A stretch of 64,000 nt of DNA, taken from the NCBI GenBank assembly GCA_003142595.1, contig PLMU01000003.1:256501-320500 (forward strand), in the 5' to 3' direction. The notes below the pieces were generated by a model. It saw only the letters and a program-made list of their open reading frames with translations. It was not told where the DNA came from and searched no databases. Each line of letters starts with the position of its first letter. Position 1 is the stretch's first letter. Position numbers and translations under genes: made by a program. This document shows, piece after piece, positions 57,536 to 64,000 of the stretch. This stretch comes from Phycisphaerales bacterium. Its GTDB lineage: Bacteria > Planctomycetota > Phycisphaerae > Sedimentisphaerales > UBA12454.

Positions 57536-58008
57536 CAGACTCTAAGGCCGGAGATAACGGCATCAAAAACCATCGTTCCGTTTACGATACCCTGTGCTTT
57601 ACAGGTATATTTTTTTCTTTCGTAGCCTATGATATGGCCGAGCAGATAAAGTCGTGAGCCCGGCTCGACCGGCTTTCTGAAGTTAGAGTCTTCGATGCCT
57701 GCAAAGCCGATGAAGCCGACTTTTTCGTAAACCCTTTTTATAAAAACGCTGGAAAGTTGCGCCGCTGCCTCAATCATTACTACTGCAGGCATAAGCGGTC
57801 TGCCGGGAATATGGCCGCGAACCCAGAATTCTTTTTCAGTTATGTCTTTATAGCCGAGGATGAGGAATTTTTCCTTGTCATACCAGATGATTCCGTCAAG
57901 CTGCTGCATTTCATATCGTTGAGGATTTACCTCTTCTATAGCTTTTTTATCGAAGATAATATGGTTTAAGTCGATTTTCGACAAATCGAATAATTGTACC
58001 GGAGGCAT
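57535..58008 (-). CDS. FabZ-like 3-hydroxyacyl-ACP dehydratase
   Basis: The 157-residue hotdog protein has the dehydratase signature region VRGHIPGRPLMPAVVMIEAAAQ, with the catalytic His, in the right place relative to the central helix. It is longer at the N-terminus than FabZ, with an unusual Pro/Asp/Asn-rich start. It probably acts in fatty acid or polyketide-type chain synthesis. Its stop overlaps the start of the UvrC-like gene, so the two are translated together. Confidence 0.82.
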   Translation of the reverse strand: MPPVQLFDLSKIDLNHIIFDKKAIEEVNPQRYEMQQLDGIIWYDKEKFLILGYKDITEKEFWVRGHIPGRPLMPAVVMIEAAAQLSSVFIKRVYEKVGFIGFAGIEDSNFRKPVEPGSRLYLLGHIIGYERKKYTCKAQGIVNGTMVFDAVISGLRV

Positions 58009-58133
58009 TAAGGTCCTTTCAAACTTCAGAAAACAACATTACAGGTGTGCGACCTGTGTTAAGTCAACGACTCCCGTCTTTCATCCGGAACGGGATGCAA
58101 GCTAAAAAAATGAAACTGTTACGGCCGGATGAT

Positions 58134-58307
58134 TTACTCTACGACTCTCATCTCAAGAACTTTGTTTCTGACAGTTTGAGCGGCCGCTTTAATCTGCTGC
58201 ATCTGTTTGCGAACCCTTGTTCCCGCAGCCTTATTGCCGCCTTCGGCCTTTTTTATGTCGCTCTCAGCTTCATCTAACAATCTTTTGAGTTCTTCGTATT
58301 CCTGCAT
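58134..58307 (-). CDS. Histone H1-like (Hc1-type) small protein
   Basis: The product has 57 residues from the ATG at 58307, which has GGAGA upstream; an in-frame start 11 codons earlier is unlikely. The sequence YEELKRLLDEAESDIKKAEG followed by GNKAAGTRVRKQMQQIKAAA matches the conserved N-terminal domain of chlamydial Hc1, without its Lys-rich DNA-binding tail. Such tail-less homologues occur in planctomycetes. A nucleoid role is inference. Confidence 0.78.
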   Translation of the reverse strand: MQEYEELKRLLDEAESDIKKAEGGNKAAGTRVRKQMQQIKAAAQTVRNKVLEMRVVE

Positions 58308-58401
58308 ATTTGTCTCCATACAAAAAATATCGATAAGCAATTTAACCTGTTAATCAACGATTGTCAAAAAAAAACAGGTTTTTTAACGCAAAAATAAGGT
58401 T

Positions 58402-58878
58402 TTATTTAAAGAGCTTTTTTGTCAATTCCGCAATTTTTTGGCCGAGCCTTTTACACTGCGCAATAACTCTATCGTCAGGCGAATTTATAGAAACCGGGCC
58501 GTAATGATCGCCCTGAGGGTCGCCTTGTAAGATCATTCCGTGTATCAACATAGCTTCCAATATGCCTAAAATGGTCGTTTCATTGCCGCCACCAATGTTC
58601 GCTGAACTGCTGAACGCTGCGCCAATTTTGCCGGCTAACCGGCCGTGCTTAACTACCGTGTCAGTAAATAGTTGCATAATAGGTGCGGCCATCTGGCCGT
58701 AATACGTCGGTGAACCTATTACTATAGCATCGGCAGCTAATAAATCGTCCACTTTTACCTTATCTACCGATTTGCAATCTGTTGGCAAGCCACTGTCATT
58801 CATTGAGTTAGAGATTAGCTCGGCCATTGTTTTAGTGTTGCCGCTTTTCGAATAATAAACCACAAGACCCTTTGCCAT
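58402..58878 (-). CDS. Flavodoxin/WrbA-like flavoprotein
   Basis: The 158-residue flavodoxin-fold protein has the FMN phosphate loop VVYYSKSGNTKTMAELI, SPTYYGQMAAPIMQLF and FSSSANIGGGNETTI, features of the flavodoxin/NAD(P)H:quinone oxidoreductase group. I choose the ATG at 58878, with AAGGG upstream. It may transfer electrons to an unknown partner or reduce quinones. It is not part of an evident operon. Confidence 0.85.
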   Translation of the reverse strand: MAKGLVVYYSKSGNTKTMAELISNSMNDSGLPTDCKSVDKVKVDDLLAADAIVIGSPTYYGQMAAPIMQLFTDTVVKHGRLAGKIGAAFSSSANIGGGNETTILGILEAMLIHGMILQGDPQGDHYGPVSINSPDDRVIAQCKRLGQKIAELTKKLFK

Positions 58879-58884
58879 AATCAA

Positions 58885-59666
58885 TCCCTTTCAATGAAAC
58901 TGGCGTTATTCTAATTAAAAGTCCAATAAATACACTAAAATTATGGAAAAAATGAGATATTTTGCGTTTTTTTGATAATAATAAGGCTCAGTAAAGTCGT
59001 TAAAGTTTGCGCAAATCAACAAGAGTAGCTATCCCGATGCGTCGGGACTTTCGCCGGGCTTCAGCTAAGACACAAAGGCACAAAATTTAATTTAGATAAT
59101 TGTCATAACTCTTGTGTTTACGTGGGATAAAATGCTATAACTCGTTATTTTTAAAAATAAATAAAGGGTTTAGGACTATTTCTTCAACAAAAAACGTCAT
59201 TTTTTTTAACAAACGTGTATGTTTTTTTTAAAAAAGGCAAAAAAGTGAATATTTTTAGAAGAAAATTACGCTGATTTCACTGAAAAGTGAAGAGAAATAA
59301 CACTAAAAACATCGAAAAGATCAGGTTTTGAACGGGTTTTTGGAGAGAAAATTGGTTAATCCGGAATGTCGGTAATTACCCCCGCAATTTCCATTTCTGC
59401 CCCCTTGCGGGGGTCTGCGCTGTGGCTCCGACGGAAAAGAAAATTAAATCTAAGAAGTTCAGTGGGGCGGGGTTTCCGCTGCGCTTCGAGGGGGGAATCT
59501 GTCGTCGTCCCTAAGGGACTTTGGCGGACAAGTTTTTTAAGCGGACAAGTCGGTGCCGATTGCCGTAAGGCATACTGCGTAGGCATGGCAAATAGCCATG
59601 AGAAGCGGGGATATAATTTTATGTAGAATATTAGAACCCAGAACATAGGAGACAGAAAAGAAATCC
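58885..59666. other. Gene-poor region with several short hairpins
   Basis: No gene is supported in nearly 800 bases. There are hairpins such as TCCCGA/TCGGGA at 59032-59047 and CCCCC/GGGGG near 59403, and GTCCCT/AGGGAC at about 59506. The part 59150-59340 is A-rich. It marks the start of the accessory end of the window. Confidence 0.6.
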
Positions 59667-60181
59667 ATGAACGAAATACCAAATGCTGCAAGCGACCAAG
59701 CCACTCCCGCGCCATTGCCACCCGAGGCACAGGTTGAGTCGCAATACAAAGGTGTGGGCGGTTGGCTACTATTTTTTGTATTGCACTGACCATCTTAAGC
59801 CCACTGCTTACCTTCGGCTCGCTCGCATCGTTATATAGCAAGACTTCTCCTTACTTTGACCGGTTTCCCGGCTTGCTAGTCATCGCAGTTATCGACACGT
59901 TTCTGAGCACGGGTCTGATGGCTTTCAGTATTTACGCAGGCGTTGGTCTTTGGCTTATTCGCCCAGGCGCAGTGCAGACAGCCAAGAAATACCTCTTGTG
60001 TATTTTGGCGTATTATGCCGTCGCTGCGGTTCTGCCGTTCATGGCAGGGCTTCCCTCTACAGCAAACGAAACGATGATTGCAGGGGCTGTCACAAACATA
60101 CTCAGAGGCATTATCTATGTTGCCGTTTGGTATTCGTATCTCAACAAGTCAAAGAGAGTCCGAGCTACATATGAGTTGTGA
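59667..60181 (+). pseudogene. Frameshifted DUF2569-like membrane protein
   Basis: From the ATG at 59667 a 41-codon frame reads a Pro-rich start and then YKGVGGWLLFF before it stops at TGA. Adding one base in the six-T run at 59772-59777 joins YKGVGGWLLFF to the next frame, which continues with CIALTILSPLLTFG and three more hydrophobic segments. This is the DUF2569 layout (YxGVGGWL, four helices). A single indel in a homopolymer can be a real phase-variable switch, recent decay, or a sequencing error. Confidence 0.75.
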
Positions 60182-60348
60182 GAGTTGAGGAACCGCCGGA
60201 GGCGGATAAAATTGGTACCTATGGTATGGCATAATAGCCATTGAGTTTGAAAAGAAAAAGAGTAGAATTTTGGCAGACAACGAGGATTGGAAGCAGGAGA
60301 AGCAGGCTTTAAATGATTAGCGCCGAATAAAGTTGCGAAGGTAAAAAA

Positions 60349-61560
60349 ATGGCCGAAGATAAAGTCATCAAGGTGTTTATTGGAGATGCTTCAACTTTAA
60401 GCGATATTATTCCAAAGTTGAAAATTGATGGATTAAGAAAACTAAAAGAACATAAAGATGAGAAAATAAAACAATTAGTAACAGTTGAATTAGCAAAAAG
60501 TGGAGAATTAAACGATAATGAACTTAATGTTCTTATAAATGACAGCAATGATGATGTTAGATACTGGGGATACAGGTCCCTGATAAACAGAGGAAAAAAG
60601 TTTAATATAGAAGAAGTTATAAAAAATTGGCCGTTAAAAACACCAAGATATCCAAGTATTTTAACATGGTATTCATATAAATCAAATAGGCTTGAAGAAC
60701 TTAAAATAGAAATATTAAAAACTTACTCCATTGAGGACTTGACAAAAGCTCTAACTTGGTTAGCTATAGAAAGAGAACTTATTTATTTGGCGATAGGATT
60801 GTGCAAGGGTCATGAGTTTTTAGGACAAGTACGCAACGATTTAGATAATAAATTCGCTAGAATTAAAGATGTTTATGGGGCAAAATTAAATGAGTTAAAG
60901 ATTCAACTTGAAAAAACAGATGATAAAACAAATTTGAATGTAGTCCTAACCCTTATAGATGATTTTAACAAAGACACAATATATGGAGAAAATGTGTTTA
61001 CTAAATCAGCCTTGAAAATACTGATAGAGTATGGCAAAAAAGAAGATATACGATTTGCAAAACAATTTATGACAAGTGAAGAGCCTACCATCAAAGCATT
61101 GGCGACCAAACTGTTTGTTAATCTGGCCAGTAAAGACGATATTTCTATGTTGGTCGATATAGCAATAAATAATGCAGGGGATATTAGTAACAAGGCATCT
61201 CAAAAGGCATTATCTCTGTGTGATGACAGCTCTGTGTTAGAAACGTTCTTGAAGTCTGATAATCGGGAATTAATAAAACTATGTCTCAAAGAAAAATTGA
61301 ACAAGGGCCAATTTTTAGAAAAAGAAAAAGTAGAGAAATTAATTCTGAACACAAATGAGGACATACGAGTAATAACCGTTGCCTACCTGATGAAAGCATT
61401 GGGACACAGGCGAGTAAAATTAGAACAAATATTGGACAAATATTTGGAAAATCAAACTTATTATTATAATGTAATTTGTTGGCTCGATCGAATTCTATAT
61501 GCGCCTCGTAAATTCAATGAATTGTATAGAAAACAATTATCTGCCAAATTGGATGGATAA
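60349..61560 (+). CDS. HEAT-like repeat protein, A+T-rich
   Basis: The 403-residue protein is helical with HEAT/armadillo-like repeats: LNDNELNVLINDSNDDVRYWGYRSL, EPTIKALATKLFVNLASKDD and NTNEDIRVITVAYLMKALG. No catalytic domain is seen. Codon use is clearly more A+T-rich than most neighbours (many AAA, ATA, TTA codons), which fits acquisition by transfer. HEAT proteins mediate protein contacts. The first ATG follows GAAGGT and the start is uncertain by a few codons. Confidence 0.7.
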   Translation: MAEDKVIKVFIGDASTLSDIIPKLKIDGLRKLKEHKDEKIKQLVTVELAKSGELNDNELNVLINDSNDDVRYWGYRSLINRGKKFNIEEVIKNWPLKTPRYPSILTWYSYKSNRLEELKIEILKTYSIEDLTKALTWLAIERELIYLAIGLCKGHEFLGQVRNDLDNKFARIKDVYGAKLNELKIQLEKTDDKTNLNVVLTLIDDFNKDTIYGENVFTKSALKILIEYGKKEDIRFAKQFMTSEEPTIKALATKLFVNLASKDDISMLVDIAINNAGDISNKASQKALSLCDDSSVLETFLKSDNRELIKLCLKEKLNKGQFLEKEKVEKLILNTNEDIRVITVAYLMKALGHRRVKLEQILDKYLENQTYYYNVICWLDRILYAPRKFNELYRKQLSAKLDG

Positions 61561-61812
61561 AGAAACAGGAATAGTTGAAAAATGTCTGACAGAGATGCCC
61601 CGATGGGATAATGCCGAAGAAACGACGACCCTGCCAAAGTGTTGGCAGGGCTAACCACGAAGAAGCAACCCCACGACATGATATACGACGAACCCCTTAG
61701 CATCTGCCTTCGCCGAATGGCTTCGGCAAGACAGGGGCAAAGGGGCTAAATAACGAACGACAAACCCCCGAATAAATTCGGGGGCTAAATAGGTGTAGGA
61801 TATGACCCCGCG
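61561..61812. repeat. Cluster of three hairpin elements
   Basis: The stretch consists of three hairpins: CCCTGCCAA/TTGGCAGGG at 61629-61650, one with CCCCTT and AGGGG ends at 61693-61746 enclosing a nested hairpin, and CCCCCGAAT/ATTCGGGGG at 61765-61784. Each is followed by CTAA. A weaker GC palindrome, ACCCCGCG..., lies near 61806. The linkers repeat ACGAA. No gene is seen. Confidence 0.75.
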
Positions 61813-62712
61813 CTAACGCTTGGGGTTCTGTTGCGATTCGGGTTGAGTCCAGCCGTTGGGGAATCTTTTGTTAAACTCTATGCCATTGATAATTTCGCGG
61901 GTGTAGAGGCGGTGGTGGATTCTTTGTTCGTATAGTTCGAAGCCGCCTTCATGGTTTGGCATTTTTTTTGCTTTTTCGAGGGCGTCGAGAGCCTGCTGTT
62001 TAAACTGCGAGTCGCCGGTGACGGCGAATTTGCAGGCGTAGCCGGCAGCGACGCGTTCGGCGGCAATAGTATTTTCAGGATTTTCTTTAAAGCTATCAAT
62101 GGCTACGGCTAAAAATTTGTCGTAATCTTTGTTGTTGAAGGCTACTCCTGCGACGGCTACTGATGTGAGATATTTAAGCAGGATATCATCCTTTGCCATC
62201 GCGGGCGATAAATTTTTGCAGGAATTAAAGGCATCGAGGGCCTGGGCGTATTTTTCCTGATTAAGGAAGCTGATTCCCTGCTGAAAGTCGGGCATATCGT
62301 GAATCCCTTTGCTTTCGAAGTTTTGCCGGGCGAAAGTTTTGATTGAAGATTGTATTTGGGAACAGGCCAGCATAAAACACATATTCCAGAAAGTGGCGAA
62401 AATAATGAGGATAATAATTGCGATGAAAGCAATCTTGGCCCAATTTGGGAATGGGAGGCGTTTGAGAAAATCCCGGCACTGAGGGCAGACGGGCAGGCCG
62501 GACATCGAGGGCAATGGCATTGAGCCGTAGTCTTTCCGGCAGTTGACGCAAATGGTGGGGTCGGCTTGTCGCTGGAATGAGCCGGCGGGGAGCTGTTTCT
62601 GTTCGGAGGCGATTTTGTTTGCGCAGTCGATGCAGAAGACGGCGTCCCTGGACTTGAAGGTATCATTTATTGGGAATTGTCGGCCGCACTGGTTACAATT
62701 AACAGTTTGCAT
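61813..62712 (-). CDS. Zinc-ribbon, membrane-anchored TPR-like protein
   Basis: The product has 299 residues from the ATG at 62712, with AGGAG eight bases upstream. Two zinc-ribbon-like Cys pairs precede the membrane: CNQC/CIDC near 5-34 and CVNC/CPQC near 53-77. One membrane helix (IAFIAIIILIIFATFWNMC) follows, then a helical TPR-like region (LNQEKYAQALDAFNSCKNL). The Cys head would be cytoplasmic. Function is not known. Hairpin elements lie on both sides of the gene. Confidence 0.7.
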   Translation of the reverse strand: MQTVNCNQCGRQFPINDTFKSRDAVFCIDCANKIASEQKQLPAGSFQRQADPTICVNCRKDYGSMPLPSMSGLPVCPQCRDFLKRLPFPNWAKIAFIAIIILIIFATFWNMCFMLACSQIQSSIKTFARQNFESKGIHDMPDFQQGISFLNQEKYAQALDAFNSCKNLSPAMAKDDILLKYLTSVAVAGVAFNNKDYDKFLAVAIDSFKENPENTIAAERVAAGYACKFAVTGDSQFKQQALDALEKAKKMPNHEGGFELYEQRIHHRLYTREIINGIEFNKRFPNGWTQPESQQNPKR

Positions 62713-63028
62713 CAATCATCTCCTTTGACTAAAAACCCTGTTCGTGATTTTGCACGCCTCTGAGTATTGTTTACCACAAATAGGGCGGATTGTCATTATT
62801 TTTTTGACGACGAATAACGAACCCTGCCAAGGTATTGGCAGGGCTAACCACGAACCAATTTAACGAACCCCGCCCACGGGTGGCGGGGCTAAACCGAAAA
62901 TTGTTGCGTTGTAGGGCGGGCGGATTTTATTTTGTGTTTACAAGGAAGCAGAGATATAATATCACCTCGCGGCAGAATGTGTAGTCCTGCCGGCAGGGAA
63001 GTTTAAAAACTGGATAAGGAAAAATACA
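62713..63028. repeat. Two hairpin elements between small genes
   Basis: Hairpins CCCTGCCAA/TTGGCAGGG (62822-62843) and CCCCGCC/GGCGGGG (62868-62888) share the outer motif ACGAACCC...GGGCTAA with the others. The second is followed by AAACCGAAAATTGTTGCG, which recurs after 63455. A palindrome CCTGCCGGCAGG lies near 62987. Confidence 0.75.
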
Positions 63029-63370
63029 ATGGTAAAGAAACTAATGAAGGTCGCAGGAATATTCGTAATGGTATGCTTGCTGATGAACTCAACGGCGTTT
63101 GGTAAGGCAAAAGCGACAAAAGCTACTGAAATCAAAGTGAAAGGGACGGTAAACGTTGTAAAAGAGGCCAAAAAGATTACTTCAGTAACGCTCACGACGA
63201 AAGATGCAACTTATAACGTCGTACTCGATGCCACAGGCATGAAAATCGGAAAAACTGAAGCAGATAAAAAAATCAAGGCCACTGGAGTAGTAAGCCAAAA
63301 AGACGACCAAAAATGGATAGAGGTCAAGACGTTTGAGGCTGTTAAAGAAAAACATAAAAAAGGCAAATAA
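63029..63370 (+). CDS. Small secreted protein with OB-like domain
   Basis: The 113-residue product has a signal peptide (MVKKLMKVAGIFVMVCLLMN, ending TAFGKA) and a Lys/Thr-rich beta domain (VKGTVNVVKEAKKITSVTLT, ATYNVVLDATGMKIG). The pattern is close to small secreted OB-like (DUF5666-type) proteins, which is a guess from the beta pattern. The tail is Lys-rich. It is flanked by hairpin elements. Confidence 0.6.
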   Translation: MVKKLMKVAGIFVMVCLLMNSTAFGKAKATKATEIKVKGTVNVVKEAKKITSVTLTTKDATYNVVLDATGMKIGKTEADKKIKATGVVSQKDDQKWIEVKTFEAVKEKHKKGK

Positions 63371-63606
63371 AGAAGAATTTCAAATTTGAAATCTCAGATT
63401 TTAGAAACGAACCCCGTCATCATCTCCGCCTGCGGCGGACATAAGATGACGGGGCTAAACCAAGAATTGTTGTGTTGTGAATGATTGGGGCGCAAACCCC
63501 GCACCAATTTATTATACCGTAGGGATAATAGAAGAAATTGAATATCAAATTAGTGCGGGACAAGCGGACGAACCCCCTGGCAGGCAAGGGGGCTAAGGGA
63601 CGGAGA
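63371..63606. repeat. Two hairpin elements and a longer palindromic segment
   Basis: CCCCGTCATC/GATGACGGGG at 63412-63454 encloses TCCGCC/GGCGGA and is followed by CTAAACC and AATTGTTGTG. CCCCCT/AGGGGG at 63573-63592 also has ACGAA before and CTAA after. Between them, CCCGCACCAATT near 63498 and AATTAGTGCGGG near 63550 form a further imperfect inverted repeat. No gene is seen. Confidence 0.75.
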
Positions 63607-64000
63607 CTATAATTGCCAGCCGTTGGGATAGTTGATATTGGTTCGCTCGATATGGAATTTTCTGGAGAGTGAATTTATCAATTCCTCAGTTCGGCTTACC
63701 TGATAATCCGAAGCGGGGGTTTTTCTTTCGCCTATCACGCAGATGCGGATAGTTTTGCTGCTGCCATACCAGGTTGTGCCGGGCAGGGCCGACCATTGAT
63801 TGAGCCATTTTTCAGTGGTTTGTATCTGGCCGTCAAGTGCGCCGAGGCTGTTGCAGATGAGGAAATGGAAATTAAGGTCTTCGGAACTTGAAAGGCCGGC
63901 CAAAGATGCGAGCTGAGCAAGGTCGCCGCCTTTTGTATTGCTGTAGAAAACTTCAATCCTGTTCCACCTGTCGGTCGATACGGCCTGGCGGGTCTCGGTA
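63607..64000 (-). CDS. Partial peptidoglycan-amidase-like (Amidase_2/PGRP) protein
   Basis: The frame is open to the window edge, so the N-terminus is missing. About 131 residues are seen, with WNRIEVFYSNTKGGDLAQLA and LNFHFLICNSLGALDGQIQT, then WLNQWSAL and IRICVIGER. This matches the amidase_2/PGRP fold, in which HH-ST, YHFVI and DG-I are typical. The usual first zinc His before the ST is replaced (FYSNT), so activity is doubtful. It may be a binding protein rather than an enzyme. Confidence 0.55.
   Translation of the reverse strand, partial: TETRQAVSTDRWNRIEVFYSNTKGGDLAQLASLAGLSSSEDLNFHFLICNSLGALDGQIQTTEKWLNQWSALPGTTWYGSSKTIRICVIGERKTPASDYQVSRTEELINSLSRKFHIERTNINYPNGWQL

Noticed and set aside
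61625-63600. Integron cassette array with attC sites
   Set aside because: The hairpins are shorter than attC, lack the GTTRRRY/RYYYAAC core boxes at the right places, and no integrase is present; genes also face both ways.
61625-63600. CRISPR array
   Set aside because: The repeated parts are hairpin ends at irregular spacing with no uniform repeat-spacer unit.

Overview
The window looks like the origin-proximal part of a bacterial chromosome with a Gram-negative envelope (lpxB, lipoproteins, a YidC with a periplasmic domain). The gene set points to Planctomycetota, probably a Phycisphaerae-like lineage: an ECF sigma factor paired with a LolA-like membrane protein, an Hc1-type histone-like peptide, an SPFH gene paired with a small Arc-like gene, a DUF1015 gene next to a class V aminotransferase, and a pyruvoyl arginine decarboxylase next to agmatinase. 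That placement is inference; there is no rRNA or other decisive marker here. I found no tRNA, rRNA, CRISPR array, insertion sequence or transposase.

Layout. 0-9.6 kb, mostly minus strand: B12-type radical SAM protein, lone sigma-54 activator, TPR lipoprotein, gyrB, dciA, dnaN, then an A+T-rich stretch with DnaA-box matches (candidate oriC) and a broken WYL regulator. 9.7-24.9 kb: housekeeping genes on both strands (mtfA, lpxB, a ClpP-like secreted protease, a thioesterase, cdaA with its YbbR partner, der, DUF1015 plus aminotransferase, HD and M14 enzymes, glyA). 25-32 kb: two parS sites beside parB, xylA, an ECF sigma operon, SPFH/Arc pair, DUF6263. 32-39.4 kb: agmatinase and arginine decarboxylase, dnaK behind a textbook sigma-54 promoter, dus, smpB, DUF1844, trpC. 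39.8-51 kb: phosphoesterase, yidC, a c-di-AMP (ydaO) riboswitch with terminator, a small membrane ORF, kdpFABC, a kinase-less kdpD, mnmE. 51-58.9 kb: secreted unknown, half-size TSUP protein, Rh-type ammonium transporter, glnS, UvrC-like and FabZ-like pair, Hc1-like peptide, flavodoxin. 58.9-64 kb is accessory: a gene-poor stretch, a frameshifted DUF2569 gene, an A+T-rich HEAT-like gene, and small genes separated by a family of hairpins with shared outer ends.

The most coherent system is potassium control by cyclic di-AMP. The window holds a c-di-AMP synthase (cdaA) with its YbbR partner, a c-di-AMP riboswitch with an intrinsic terminator in front of the kdp operon, and a KdpD that keeps the ATP-binding, USP, membrane and GAF parts but has lost the phospho-acceptor histidine and the ATPase domain. 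No kdpE is present. Sensing therefore seems to have moved from phosphorelay to RNA, although the synthase carries an unusual Leu in its DGA motif. The kdp block lies between yidC and mnmE, which are neighbours in many bacteria. A second regulatory theme is sigma-54: an activator lacking a sensor domain and a -24/-12 promoter in front of dnaK. The least explained signal is the hairpin family between 61.6 and 63.6 kb.
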